Below, one piece after another: positions 45,701 to 58,361 of a stretch of DNA of 64,000 nucleotides. How positions within the stretch are numbered: position 1 is the first letter of the stretch; every line of letters begins with the position of its first letter. Source of the stretch: Medicago truncatula (Eukaryota > Streptophyta > Magnoliopsida > Fabales > Fabaceae); the NCBI RefSeq assembly GCF_003473485.1, contig NC_053045.1, positions 52,742,494-52,806,493 on the forward strand, written 5' to 3'. The position numbers and the translations under genes are program-made. The notes below the pieces were generated by a model, which worked only from the letters and a program-made list of their open reading frames with translations, had not been told where the DNA came from and did not search any database.

Positions 45701-46544
45701 CTTTCACTTGTATTGCTTTGTGTAGCTTTAAGAGGATTTCAGTCCTCCTGTTTTGTAGATTTCTCTTTCTGAATAGATTCTTTTGCTTGCAACCTACAAA
45801 TCAAACATATAAGGAAGTGTCTTGTTATGTTTGTTTTCCACAAGTTTACTGTCTTTTTTCTGGTTCTCCGACTTTTGTTTACAAGGGAATTAAGACTGCT
45901 GTTGAGGGGTTTTGAAAGGTCAACTAGCTGAAAGGTATAGAACCTCTTTGAAAACTGAGAATTAAACCTGTTATGAGGTGCTTCCCAAAGGACTGTGTGC
46001 TGATAGGCTACAAGGCCATCATCGGCAGATATATCAGTTGATTTACTTGCCTATATGAAGTATCAAATGATATGCACCAGGCTTTAATGTTTTCCTGTGT
46101 CGGGTCATGGTTCCAATGTGGCCTTGATGCAAGAGTGTGATATGCAAGCATTCAACGTGGATGAGATAATATTGAACATTATTTTGTGCCATTTTTCAAT
46201 AACCTGCAATTACTCAACTTCTACACTGATGTGGATGTCCTAATCCCCGTCTTCCTGACTCTACTCTTTAACATCCCATTATTGTATTTGGAAGTTTACG
46301 GGGAACTTTTATCCCCATACCAAATAGAATCAAACTTTTAAAATTGATTTGCCTGTTATGTAATGATCAACATGTTGTGATTATTTTCTGAGAAGTTATT
46401 ATTCCTTTTTGACAGTCATTGCTTTGTGATCCCAACCCAAATTCTCCTGCAAACTCTGAAGCGGCTCGAATGTTCAGTGAGAACAAGCGTGAGTACAATC
46501 GAAGAGTGCGGGAAGTTGTGGAGCAGAGTTGGACAGCTGACTAA
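42755..46544 (+). CDS. UBC2: Ubiquitin-conjugating enzyme E2, RAD6/UBC2 type
   Basis: Five coding exons, 42755-42879, 43034-43059, 44201-44290, 44372-44460 and 46416-46544, with matching phases give exactly 152 residues, the usual plant UBC1/2 length. The protein takes activated ubiquitin on a Cys and works with RING E3s in H2B mono-ubiquitination and damage tolerance, in the nucleus and cytosol. It starts [17 protein letters not shown], has HPN ([16 protein letters not shown]) with the active-site Cys in SICLDIL, and ends in [11 protein letters not shown]. There is no acidic tail, as in other plant RAD6 proteins. A leader exon probably ends near 42309 (AACGG|GTCAGT), since the acceptor at 42745 lies 9 bases before the ATG. 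Intron 2 carries nested MITEs and intron 4 is about 2 kb. Confidence 0.95.
43195..43708. mobile_element. TIR element in UBC intron, split by another
   Basis: The left end AAAGTCCAATTTGGTCCC and right end GGGACCAAATTGAGTTTTT are inverted. The right part is separated from the left by the inserted element at 43386-43662. It is non-coding, and the exact target duplication is unclear. Confidence 0.5.
43386..43662. mobile_element. TIR element, 277 bp (GTTTGGATAAAC family)
   Basis: Ends GGCCTGTTTGGATAAACAA and AGCCAATCCAAACAGGCC, with CTGAA directly repeated at 43381-43385 and 43663-43667. It shares its ends and subterminal words with the 902-bp element at 29840-30741. It is inserted in another TIR element within intron 2 of the UBC gene. 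Confidence 0.75.
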
Positions 46545-48280
46545 GGTCATCTTGATATGCTTGGCGGCCTGTGAAGGCAGGAATTGGATTGCATTGCTAC
46601 CTATGACAGTCATGCAAACTCATTCCTTGTTATGAATGTTAGGTGAATCTTATCTTTAATTCATGGTAGTTTATGCATCTTCCAATGTCAGTCCATGTAA
46701 TATAAAATTGTATCAATGTTCCTGATTGTTGTCAACATGGCTCAATGTATAAGTTGTACTTGTCTGAATTGGTTACGATCACAAGGATTATTTAAACTGG
46801 GTTGAATTCTGTTTACATTGTATAATTTCCAGCTTCAATGTTTGATTGATTTTTGTTTAATATGAATGGATGTTAGTTAAAATGAGGATCAAATCTGGTT
46901 TTGTTCCTAGAAAATCATTGAATTATTTGTGTTGGTTGGTTTGTTTTAGTTTTCTCTCCTCTTTTTTTTTTTTTTTTACTTTTTTGAAAAAGTTTTCTCC
47001 CCTCTTAAAATGTTTGAAATCTGTTCACGAATATTCGTGATGTGTTGATATAGGCTATTGAATTATATCTCAACAACTTAGCACATGGTAAGGCCTTTTA
47101 TAAATTATCATATCTAGGAACCTGCATGTTAAGACTTTTCTCCCTTCTCAATTTTTTTTCTTCTATGTATTATGTTTATTTAATGTAGCAAGCAGTTTAG
47201 CATGACAGTAGGACTAATCATCAAAAATGAAAATTGAAGGTTGCTTGTTTATGTGCTGTATCCTTTGCTATAGTAAATCCAATAAAATTACATTAGATGT
47301 TTGCACCAAAGAAAGAAGAAAGAATTACATTAAATGTGGTATTGATTCTTTCAAAAAAAAAATGTGGTATTGATGTAATTGTTTTTAGGGTTAATTAAGT
47401 AAATTGTCCTTATAAATATTCAGAATTTTGTTTTTAGTCCCTACAAAATAAAATCATATTTTTTAGTCCCTATAAAATTTCCCATCAGCATTTTTATGTC
47501 TAGGGAGGAGAGAGTAACTATCCGATTCACTATTGATGAGTATTTACTAGACTTAAATTAGAGTTACAAGAAATTAGTTTCCAATCAACATCAACAAAAC
47601 TTTATTTCTACCATTTCTCTTTCTCTCAATAGGGCTGCAAAAGTGAATAGGAAATTATTTTGAAGTGTACACCAAGAGCATTCTCAAATTTCTTTCATTT
47701 TCTCTCTCAACCCCTCAATGATTTTCAATTAATAACTCACTAGAGAAATCTTGAATCCTTTCCCTGTTGATTTCTAACTACCAAGGTGTTTGGATGTATT
47801 TTTCAACCCTGGAATCTCACCTAAAAACCTTCATTACTCAATCTCTAAGTTTGCATCACGTTCTCTCTTTTGTAGTGTGTTTGTCATTCCAAAACCTCCT
47901 CCTAAGAAGCATTCAACACAAGAGCCTAAATATTCTCTGTGTTCCCCCAAAAAGCACTTAACTCGAGAGCCTTAAGCCTTCATTGAATTTCCTTTTTTAA
48001 CTTGTTCAATTGATTCAGAAAATCTGATTTTATAGCACTTAACTCTAGCGTGACATGACATGATCATGTTTTTTACTGCATGATTCGGATTAATGTCGTA
48101 GATTGCAACATTAACTCGTTTTTCACCCCATTTCAAATCACACGCATCCCTGACTCGAATCACATACACAAGAAGCTAAAATTACCATTTTACATTCTCA
48201 ACAATTTTTGTGTTTAATTACCTTCGCATCAGTCTCATATAAAGTAACCACTATGCACTATTTGAGTTGGATGCTTCAAT
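46545..48280. other. UBC 3' flank and intergenic DNA
   Basis: The first 200 bases are the likely 3' UTR. At 47385-47490 a stretch with repeated TTTTTAGTCCCTA words resembles one end of a TIR element, but no partner end was seen. Frames at 47767-47975 are not recognised. Confidence 0.4.
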
Positions 48281-50388
48281 GGATTTTTTTTTTTTTTTCT
48301 GACCCTGTTGTCAAAAAAAAATTTAAGTCTGATCCCCTTTGAAAAAAAAAATTCAAAATGACCCACTTTCCATTTTTGTTGGTTTTTTTTGTCCTTTTCC
48401 CCATTCCCGCCAATTGAAACGGCGGGAATGAACCGCTGTTCTGACACACGTCACATCGCCACTGCCCAGCTGCTTTTTTTTCATTACCGCCATTTGAAAT
48501 GGCGGGACTGATTTATTTTATTTTTTTTTCGTTTTTTTTTGGCAACATTTGTTTACATTAAAACACAACAAATGCCTGGGTGCACAATTCTCTTACAAGC
48601 ATGGGCGTGGTCAAGAATGCCATGCTTAACTCCCGTGCCAAGGATACCACCACAAGCTCATACACAACTTCCGTTGGCAAATATGTAAGTAAAATAAATA
48701 TGTTAATTTTTTATTAATTTTTAAATACATTTATCCATACTTTATTAATTATAACATTTTAAAAATTAATTAGATGGCTAGAACATGGTAATAAATTCGT
48801 GGAAAATCCTCGGTCTCGTATCTACGCGTTTAAAAATCGACACCATGACATATGATCAGGTATTACATTTATTTTTTCGTGATTGCTTTTTAGCCAACAA
48901 TTGAAGACTAATATTCATTCTTTTTAAACAGTTCTCCTGGAGGCCTTATGTCAACTTCAATTACACCAACGAAGAAGAAAGCCAGATATGGTCTGCAAAC
49001 ACATATCTCATCTGTTTTCAGATAGTCGAGAGGCATCAGACAGACAGAGTAAGGCTTCAATTTGGCTTACCACAACACCCATCTTCCTTACCAGATAATT
49101 TGAAAGATTTTCACAAAATTAATTTGACAAAAGATAAAATTAAAGGTTCGTGGAGAGATAAGCATCATCGTCAAGTCCAAAACTGGAACCAACGTCATCA
49201 ATTAGCACTTCACGGCGTTCGGTATAACCATGAGGTTTATCCAAATCGTCAATATTTTGCATGGTATTGGGAATTTTTCGGAGATCATCTGTGGCTTTCT
49301 AGAGAAGTATTATTGTCAAACCCAAGGCAAGCATGTGCAAGAATTTTACCAGGATTGTCGCGTGACTATCCTGCAATGCCAGAAACTTATACGGTGCCAG
49401 ATGAAAATATGTGATCAAATACACCTCCACCCTATAATCAATTCATGATACCTCCACCCACTAACTTTGACCAAAGCTTTAACCCATCCACCAACTAACA
49501 ACTACAACCAAACTTACCAATCACCACCACAACCCACAACCAAAGCTTACATAACACCCCAATCCCATATCCAAGCTATTCTCAACAAAGTCATCATGGA
49601 GAAAGCTCCCGAACATCAAACTATTCATTTGATGACTTCAATCCAACTCACTACACCACACAAACCAGTTTTCCAGACCAATCACAATACTCCTCGTTCA
49701 ACCTACCAACCCCTCCACACATTGTAAACTATCCTCAAACAAGCTACGCACCTCAATGACCAAATTCACAAACTAATACCATAGAAAGTCTGGCAGCAGA
49801 GTTTAATGACGATGACTTCGTTAGTGAAATCTGGTCCAACTCAGCTTTACAAGTGCAAAACGAAGTCGCTATGGAAACTAATGAAGATGTTGAAATTCTT
49901 GACGAGGATGTGGAACAGGAAGAGCACGAGGAAGAGTAAGAGGAAGAGCAAGAGCAAAACCAACGACCCGTACGAAATAAAAAATAAATAAATTATGTGC
50001 TACGGGAGGTCATAGTTTACATTGGCGTAAATGATTTCCGCGGAGAAAGTAGTTTTTGTTTTTGTTTTTATTTCTTATAAATAAAATAATTGGTGTTTTT
50101 TTAAATTAAATATATGATCATTATTATTACTATGTTTTTATTTATCATTATTATTTGTTGTGTTTTAATATAAACAAATGTTGCCAAAAAAAAAAGCAGC
50201 TGGCCAGTGGCGATTTGACGTGTGTCAGAACGGCGGCTCATTTCCGCCATTTCAATTGGCGGGAATGGGAAAAGGACAAAAAAAAAAAACCAACAAAAAT
50301 GGAAAGTGGGTCATTTTGAAATTTTTTTTTCAAAGGGGTCAGATTGAATTTTTTTTGACAACAGGGTCAGAAAAAAAAAAAAAAATCC
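48281..50388 (+). mobile_element. Long-TIR element carrying a plant mobile domain gene
   Basis: The TIRs are long: the left about 48281-48575 and the right about 50153-50388. They begin GGATTTTTT, then CTGACCCTGTTGTC. The left arm has an additional insertion of about 40 bp. Both arms contain a small CCGCCAATTGAAACGGCGG-like inner palindrome. Flanking direct repeats are not clear. Long TIRs with a PMD gene suggest a MULE-type element. Confidence 0.75.
48785..49740 (+). pseudogene. Plant mobile domain (PMD/MAIN-LIKE) gene remnant
   Basis: An exon ending DTMTYDQ at about 48859 joins by GT/AG to 48932. The frame then runs to 49414: FSWRPYVNFNY, then SANTYLICFQIVERHQTDRV and RLQFGLPQHPSSLPDNLKDF. 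This is the end of a plant mobile domain followed by the usual His-rich W-x-x-K/R-H region. After the stop, a Pro/Asn/Gln/Tyr-rich tail continues in the same or shifted frames to about 49740. The upstream part has several stops. PMD proteins are domesticated or transposon-borne factors linked to silencing. This copy is broken. Confidence 0.7.
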
Positions 50389-50810
50389 ACAATTATGTAC
50401 TGGCCGAATTATAAAGAAGTTAACGGAAATATTAGGTAATAACATTTTAAGTTCTGGACTATAAACAAAGTGAAAATAAGTGACTATAAACATTCTCAGA
50501 TAAAATATAACAAACAATTTAAACAAACAATCGAATAGGATATCGGTTAATATCATTTGCGAGAAGAAATAATAATTTGCAAAAGATTCAGATTTATCTC
50601 AAATTGCAGTTTCCACAATATAATAAAACCAAAATATAGAGTATAAACCATAACAAACAAACCATAACATCAATACAGCTTGGTCTTCATTAACAGCTAT
50701 TAAATGGACCACACAAGAAGAAATCTAATTTTCATCTGTACTCCTAAAAAGATCAAGCAAACTCCACACATAGAAAGTTTGAGAATGACAAAATTTAGAA
50801 CTGCAACTTG
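50389..50810. other. Intergenic and 3' flank of the next gene
   Basis: AT-rich. Probably includes the 3' UTR of the minus-strand gene ending at 50811. Confidence 0.4.
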
Positions 50811-53300
50811 TTACATGACTTCAATCAAATCATCATCAGTGGACCGAACATCCTATAAGACAAAACCACCATGTCAGACATATATTCTCTTACAACACTG
50901 TAGAAACTATAATTCATTATCATAGTAAACCACTTACCATATTTTCTTTTTCTTCAGTACTTGTAATAGGACTAACAGAAACTGTAAAAAAAAAAGCAAA
51001 AAGTAACAACACCAAGGCATTAGATTTTAGACAATGAACTAGAAAAAATTAAGTGTGATAAAAGAAAAATTTATGCACCTTCTTTAGCATCAGCTTTCCT
51101 TCCATATTTCTTGACCCCACTCTTTTTGGTTTCAAGCTTGCTTGACTTATCTGACTTTTTAACTGACCTACTACGGTTCAAACTACCAGAAGCAGATTTT
51201 GAAATTGCAGAGTTCATTCTGAGATTTTCTTTCAACTTGGTTCCAAAAATTTTCTTTTGGCTAGTTTCCTTTTTGGGTGACTCTATGGTTTTAACAGGAG
51301 AAGTGACTTGACTAGAGGCAGTGAGATTTTTCTTTTGGCTAGTTTCCTTTTTGGGCGACTCTATGGCTTTAACAGGAGAAGTGACTTGAATAGAGGCAGT
51401 GTTTAAGCACTTGGGGGTCAGTTTACCAGTAACCATGGTAGAAGAAGTGCTGAAGTTGCCTTCATCATCAGACGAACGAGTTTCCTCTTCTGGCATCTGT
51501 GAAATACTCTCAGAAACTTGAGACTGCTCTATGATTTCTGCAATGTTATAGCTTTCTACCAGTACTTTCACTTGTTCTCCAAGTTCAGTAAGTTTTTGTT
51601 GGTGTCGGCGCAAGTAAGACTTCAGTTCGTCTTGTAATTTCTGGAAGGGCTGTAGTTGAAATTTCACAAAAACCATAAAAAAGAAGACTTAGTTCATGGG
51701 AATAAATAACTAACTGGCATAGTTTTAAAACACAATGTCTGTAGTCTAGCCCGCAACCACGGTTGAGGCCACTCATGTATAAATGTGATTTATACAATAC
51801 CAAAGATTGTGATGTGATTGCAATCAAAGTTTATCAATTGGATTTGACTGCTATACTCCACAATATAAAAAATCACAACACAGTCAAAATTTTAAAACTT
51901 GCTTAGTAGGTACATTGTTGAAAAGAAAAAAATTACAAAATTGAAATAAACAGGAATGAATTGATTGGTGTGTGTTTTACCTCACATCCTGCCTCCAAGG
52001 CTAGTTTGAAGAATCCAAGTGAAATGTTGTGCTTTTCAACATTTTCAGAGAGCTTGATTTGGCTTAACCAATATGAAGCTGAAGACAAGAGACTAAACTT
52101 CATTTTAGTAGATGATCTGAAAATCTCAGAAACCGGTGTTCGGGTTCTGGTTGGAGGCTCTTGGCTATTTCCAGACCTCCTTGATCGTGTCTCTGAGATT
52201 GGGGTTATGTTGCCAACCGCCTTTGGACTCGGAGTTGCAGATGCTTTGACAGGATTGGAGAGCCTTCTTGGTGGTTTAGCACTGGAAGATCTGTCCTTGC
52301 CAGAGAATTCAAGGACACCTACACTTTGGCTTACATTGGGAATACTTCTTCCTCTGAAAATGTAAATAAGATTATTTTAACCTGTACTCTACTTCATTAT
52401 GAGGCACACAATCAATTAAAATACACTTGTTTCAAACTGTCTTACGAGGAGGCATGGTAAACAATGAAGCAATTAAAAAGTATTCACTCAATTTTCAAAT
52501 TTAATTCAGGCTATGGTGAATAAGTAAGATAAGTTTTACATAACGCAAATGCAATTAGATCAATAAATTTCACTATTAGATCAAATGAGATATGTAACAG
52601 ATTTATCGATCTTATGGTGAAAAACAGATTTGTGCATGATGCAGAACTAGTCTACTTGTTCACATTAAACAAACTATAGGCAAATGCGAACATATGTACA
52701 TGTTAGTAAACTAAATGTAGAAATATTATTTCTGAATTCATGTACTGAAAAAGGTTTAAAAATTACATTTTTCAACCTAAAGCTCTTATTTTTAGATTCC
52801 TTAACAAGTATCTTTGGCACAAGTTAGCAGGATTTTTAACATAAAGTTTTTAGTTTAATATTATAAAAATAAACAAATATGAATTAAATTAAGCATATCT
52901 AATACTATCCTTCTTACATGAATTTTCATTTTTTTTTGTTTATTATGTTGAAAATCTAAGGGAAGCGAATAATGTAATTAATGTTGGAAGTAGTGACTCA
53001 AAAATCAAAATCCAATATTTTGAAATTAACTTCCTCTAAGTAAAAGATGAAAAGTACCTCTTAGATTGAGAAGGAATGGTGGTAACAGATGCATCTGGCT
53101 TCTGTTCTTTGGATCTAGAAGCCGAACGCAGTGGATATCTTTGAAGTTTTGGTTTCCCAGAAGCGGAGTTCCCTGAAAGGAAAAACAAAAACAGTTGAAT
53201 TGTTTGTTACTGCATAATAACAGAATCAATTGATTAAAAAAGGAAAGAAAAATAAAAATAGATTACCAGAAACATCAACAGTGGATTGTTGTTCTTCCAT
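50811..53300 (-). CDS. Basic Ser/Lys-rich plant protein of unknown function, complete
   Basis: Six exons, 53300-53267, 53172-53058, 52353-51981, 51649-51079, 50981-50938 and 50852-50811, have good GT/AG sites and matching phases and give 392 residues. The N-terminal third is basic and disordered (KLQRYPLRSASRSKEQKPD, then AKPPRRLSNPVK). A conserved helical region follows: SLLSSASYWLSQIKLSE, then HNISLGFFKLALEAGCE and LQDELKSYLRRHQQKLTELG. The tail is Ser/Lys-rich. It holds a tandem duplication of about 26 residues, two blocks sharing QVTSPVK-IESPKKETSQKK. I recognise it as a conserved plant family but know no function, and do not assign one. SP/TP sites are frequent, which could suit phosphorylation. 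Confidence 0.88.
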
Positions 53301-53385
53301 CGTTTTTGTTTGATTCTTGTGAAGAATTAGAGAAACTATCAAAAGTTGGTTTTTTGTGTGAGAATGAAATGAAAAAGCGTTTGAA

Positions 53386-53393
53386 TTTATAAA
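53386..53393 (-). promoter_or_regulatory. Probable TATA box of the basic-protein gene
   Basis: TTTATAAA on the minus strand, about 86 bases upstream of the ATG at 53300 and in a fitting context. No other promoter word was seen. Confidence 0.5.
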
Positions 53394-53984
53394 GGGTGTG
53401 TAGCTTTTACACGTGTCAAGGGCTTTGAGCGGGAAAAGGATCAAACTCAAAATTTGATGCTACAACGAATAGGCGAGCGTAATGACGTGGATAGATGGGC
53501 CATGTCTTCTCCTTTCCTGCATTTGAATTTGAAATTCGAATATCAAAATTCAAAGTGAAAGAGCTGTTGTGCTATGCGGTCTTTGTTCCGTTTTCTAAAG
53601 CACAAAACTGCTTTACAGTTGGGGTTCATTTTATGATGATAACCGTTACCCAGTCCCACCCCCACTAATGAGAGAGTTACTTGGCTTAGTTTAAGCAGTT
53701 GGATTTGAAGCTAACCAGAAGTCAAGCTCATATTTTACGGTCCAAATAAATCTTCTTATATGATTTTTTAACAAGAAAGAAATATATTTCAGAATATGTC
53801 ACACTACTTTTATATGTGATAAGATAAGATGCTGTTTTTTTTTCTAAAAGATGTATTAGTTATAATAAGATTAAAAGCTCTTGATACAAAAAAAAAAAAG
53901 GATGGATTTACCATCCACATTTATCTCTCCGAGACCATAATCTCCTGAAAACTCTAAAAAGCTCTTGATGCACTCCATACTTGC
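53394..53984. other. Intergenic, no gene seen
   Basis: Likely promoter-distal DNA of the preceding minus-strand gene. No other feature. Confidence 0.4.
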
Positions 53985-53992
53985 CTATTTAG

Positions 53993-55880
53993 TAGGGATG
54001 ATAAGGGATATCTAATGGGTAGGGTACTATGGTACCTTTTCCATACCTGCGTTTGTAAAAAATGTTCGTATCTGAGTTCATACCTTCGTGGTAACAATTT
54101 TAGTGTCATTTTTCATTCTCTATGGACACCTAAGTGTCCATACTCATACTATTTGTCTGCACTTTAATTATAAAAAGACAATAAAAACATCACAACTTAT
54201 ATAAAATTATGATCCATTTTTTTTTAAAGCAACTCATAAAATAGTAGAAATCGTAGTATTTAGCCAAATAAAAAAATATCCAAAATAATCTTCGAAAGTT
54301 AAAATAAAAACATTCAAAATACATATAAAAATGTGCATGCTAAAATAAATGATAGACTTTTAGCAAGTGTACTAAATACTATCGAAGTAGTAAAAATATC
54401 GTTCCCACGAGGACTGTGTTAATCTCAATTTAGCAATAAGGTTAATATTTAGGATGTGTAAATTTCTTTTAGTGCCCGAGGCAGTAGTTTTGATTGCATA
54501 AAAAGTAAATAACAGAAAATAAGATAGTTTTGGAAAAGACAAGGAGAAAGATGAGATCAGATCTTTCGAATCATCGATGTTCTCCTAATTGGTATATTGC
54601 ACCTATTCGTATTAATGATTTTCTAGTTCCACGATAGTTAACAAAATAGCCCTAATCAATCCCTTGAGTTAGGACCCTCTTCTCAAACTACAGCCCCTAA
54701 TTCCTTAGGTGGTCTAATAATCTTTGAAGGTTTTAAGAACGTTAACCTAATATCACTAACAAACGATCATCCATTCCTAGACTAACCATGTTTATTAGAA
54801 CAATTCAATTAGGTCTAAGTCGAAAGCTAGGGTCAGTAGTCATTCGTTCTCACTAAATCATGTTTATATTTGATCAGGATATAAAAAGCATTAAGAACAA
54901 TGAAATTGAATAAAAACTAGATTGTCATTAATAATAAATAGAGTTTCACAGCAACATGGATCAATTAGGGTTACAAGGATTCATCTCAGACCTAATCTCT
55001 AAGAGATTTAGCTACTCATAATTGAGTTTACAAATAGCATAACCAATGGAAAAATTAAAACATACATAAACTGGATTAGAGATGATGAAATCGCCCCTTC
55101 TGCAGTCTTCTGGGTGTTAAAATCGCACTTTAGCTCTCCAAAATCGTAACCCTTGTTTTCAGAATAGTCTTCAGCTTAAATAGGCAACATTTTCTGCGTC
55201 CAAAATCGCGCCACGCCTCATAAAATCGCGCCACGATTTTTGAAAAATCGCGCCACGCCACCAGAAATCGTACCACGATTTCCGTGGCAGAACCAAACCT
55301 TCATTCTGGTCATAAAATCGCGCCACGGTTGCCAATTTCCAGCACTTTCAGAATTTCTGCTTTTTACACCCCCAGGCTGTCTAAAATTGCTACAGACTCA
55401 ATAAAAACATCAAAACAACCGTTTCTTCAAAATCTTGTATTTTTCATGCTTTCCTTGTTGTTTAAGCTTGCTTGTGAACTCAAAATTATCATAAAAAGAC
55501 TCTAAAAATAGCAAATGACTGACTGTCATCAATAAACATCAAATTGATTTAAATCATAAATTTGTAGCTCGTGAGCTTATGAAGATAAGGATGAAACGAT
55601 CACAGAATTAGTTTTTAGGTTTAGCTTTATGCTTAAATAGCTAAATAAATTAAATAATTGTACAACAAAAATAAATAAAATATTTATTATATTATATAAA
55701 TATGCATGTGTGGGTTGCAGGGCTGGGTAGTATAGTGTCTTTACCCGCACCCATACCCGTCTAAATTTGCTGGTAATTACCCGGACCCAAGCTCATATTC
55801 ATAAAAGCAGGGTTTTACCCTACCCATTACAAGTATTTTTTGTGAGTGCCCATCGGACTTGGGTCCAATTGTCATCCTTA
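53993..55880. mobile_element. hAT-type element, 1888 bp, holding a solo LTR
   Basis: Ends TAGGGATGATAA and TTGTCATCCTTA are inverted. The 8-bp target CTATTTAG is duplicated at 53985-53992 and 55881-55888. The sub-ends have inverted GGGTAGGGTAC/TACCCTACCC words. The hAT parts total about 0.7 kb and have no transposase. Confidence 0.85.
54350..55531. mobile_element. Solo LTR, 1182 bp, class not assigned
   Basis: Starts TGATAGACTTTTAGC and ends CTGTCATCA. The 5-bp target ATAAA is duplicated at 54345-54349 and 55532-55536. Near 55205-55325 there are several copies of AAATCGCGCCACG, forming a GC-rich island in AT-rich DNA. No coding sequence or primer site is present. TG/CA ends and a 5-bp duplication mark an LTR; I cannot tell copia from gypsy. 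Confidence 0.75.
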
Positions 55881-55888
55881 CTATTTAG

Positions 55889-58320
55889 ATCCCCTCTTGA
55901 AAAATCTTTTCTTCCAGTGGTATATTCTGAATTAAGTAAGCCTTCTAATTCCTCCCAAAACTTTATTTTAAGGTGTTTTTCTAACTCTATGCAAGGTGCG
56001 CAAGCGCTAATAACATTAAAGGTGTTACATTCTACTATAAATTTTAGGGCTATTATCTGAACTCCTATCATTTTAACATTCACAATATTTGTCTTCCACT
56101 CCATACAAAAAGGGGTAGAGGACCGTTGTTAAGACGAGGACTTACACTCTCATAGATAATTGAAACATAAGCATAGTAGATATTTCTAAATTTTCATCTA
56201 AAGAAACCACTTTCACCTATGAATCTTAGAATTTTACCACATACCCTTAATTGACCCTAGTGGATTAAATGGATGGGCCTAGCTCTATCTTACTAGAGGA
56301 AAAAAATATAAAGTTCATGTGCAACAATTTTGTTGTAAGCTAAATATCAATCTGCACATACTCTTAGATCATTCACACTTACTAGGTATGCATACAAAAA
56401 TTAAACACATATCAAATTATAGTTGAATAAAAGACTTGTATTATTAATTTCCAACAAACAAATTTTGTCAAAAAAAAAAATATCCAACAAACAAATAGAG
56501 AACAAACATAGGTTCATCTTACAATATCAATAAATGTGTTTAGTTACTCATGGTAACATAAGACATATTACAAAAGAAGTAAAATATACTCTAAGAACAA
56601 AGATTGAAAAGGGAGACTCTTCTTGATGCTCGTAACGCTTACCATTGTTCTGAACAACGAAGTTATGAACGAGAGATTTGTGAATTAAAGCTCTTGAATG
56701 TATAGGCATATTTATAACTGGGTTTAGGTTAAGAAACTTGGCTTTTCCCAAACACGCAAAAAAGATATAGCTAAAAGTTGTATTTTTCCTGAATAACATG
56801 CATGTATGTCGCACGTGGAGGGTAACACGAGGCACGTGGCAGCACACAAAAAACATATTTCTCTCTGTCCCACACATTTGGGGTGTGCGAGGCGCGCGAC
56901 CTCAAGTTCCAGCGTTGATTGCACCTTTTTCTTCGTCTTTTCGAGTGTTTTCCTTATCCGATTTAGTCTTGGGACTTGAGACAATTTTTTCCCAACTTGT
57001 AATGTCTTCATAAGCTTTTTTAACCTTATTATATGTCTTCTAAAACTTACATGACATGTGTTGCTTCTAAAAGACTCAACATACCTATGAAATTGTCTGA
57101 TTTAGAGAAGAAACCAAATTATATGACTCGATTTAAAAACATTACAAAATGTCTCTTAAACCATGAGAAACTTATCTTCAAGTCCTCTTTATTGACTCAA
57201 TTACTTACTATAATGATTGAAAATCATGCTGAAAATAACTTAAGACGACTTGTCACCATGTACGAAAACTTAAATTATGAATTGTCTATTCCTTTCACCT
57301 TTTCACTCATCGACTTAGTTTCTTGCAGACACATAAATTAATCTCATTCCTAGTCACAATGTCCACTACTTCCGTAGTTTTTTTTTTCCGTAAGAGTGCT
57401 TACATTCCATGTTCCAAAATTCCACAAGAGTGCTTACATTCCATGTTCCAAAATGATCGTGTTCTCTTAAACTAACTTATTTAGTCGTACCTACTCAATG
57501 CATCTAGGTGCCAATGCACCAACCCTTGCATATTTTATATTGTACTAAAACCATACAACATGTTGCTTTTAGATAACGACCTAACATTCACAAAATTTCG
57601 TATTTAATCCATGTCATATAGATTCGACAAAATTCTATGTTCCTATCAAGATCTAACACAACCATCTCATTTTACCCCAATTTGCGACGGACTATGTATA
57701 ACAAGCTAACATAGAGAGGATTACTAATAATTATACCGGCAAATTATACTAACATCCTTTGAAGTCTTCTTACCTAATGCTTTTGTGAGTTTATATAACT
57801 TTGCCCTCATTGACCGAAATTTTTGGAATTGTCACTTGAGCTCATCAACCACTTTAAATCAAATTGTTTGGTTATTTAACATTTTAGTTTATTTTAAAGT
57901 ATACTTAATTTTTTTTTTTGTTCATACTTAATTAACTTGGATACTATTGTTTGACAATTCATCACAAAAATACCTTAAAATGATAGGAGTTGGTCATTGT
58001 GAAAAAAAAGTTTTATGAGAGGGTTCATCTCACCTTAATTTAATTGAGTTTGTTACGAAGGAGGGTAGGGTAAGTAAGTACACTACTTGACTGCTCCATC
58101 CGTCCTTATATCTAAGCATTCATTTGATTTTATTTTTGTCCATAATTGAAAATCCCTTTTTAAAGTATTATATGCATTTATTATTTTTTTCCTAAAGATA
58201 CCCCTAATTAATACTACTATTTTGTTTTGAAATATGAAAAGTCAAATTTAATACACACACAAATAAATGACAATTTTGTAATATTAACATATAAAACAAA
58301 TACATTAATTACACCGATAA
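55889..58320. other. Intergenic, no recognised gene
   Basis: A frame at 57033-57341 (102 codons) and minus-strand frames at 56548-57011 match nothing I know. At 57392-57455 a 30-base stretch (GAGTGCTTACATTCC and on) is repeated in tandem. A CTCCATCCGTCCTTATAT word at 58094-58111 resembles one end of a Stowaway MITE, but the other end was not found. Confidence 0.4.
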
Positions 58321-58323
58321 CTT

Positions 58324-58361
58324 TTATCTATCTATCTATCTACTATATATATATATATATA
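58324..58361. repeat. TCTA/TA microsatellite
   Basis: Four to five TCTA units followed by nine TA units. Confidence 0.85.

Noticed and set aside
45577-45915. 112-codon ORF in UBC intron 4
   Set aside because: Hydrophobic, low-complexity translation with no family resemblance and no splice or promoter support.
51961-52365. 134-codon plus-strand ORF
   Set aside because: Antisense shadow of exon 3 of the basic-protein gene, whose splice sites and conserved peptide lie on the minus strand.
57033-57341. A 102-codon plus-strand gene
   Set aside because: No recognisable domain, no promoter or splice context and AT-rich codon content as expected by chance.
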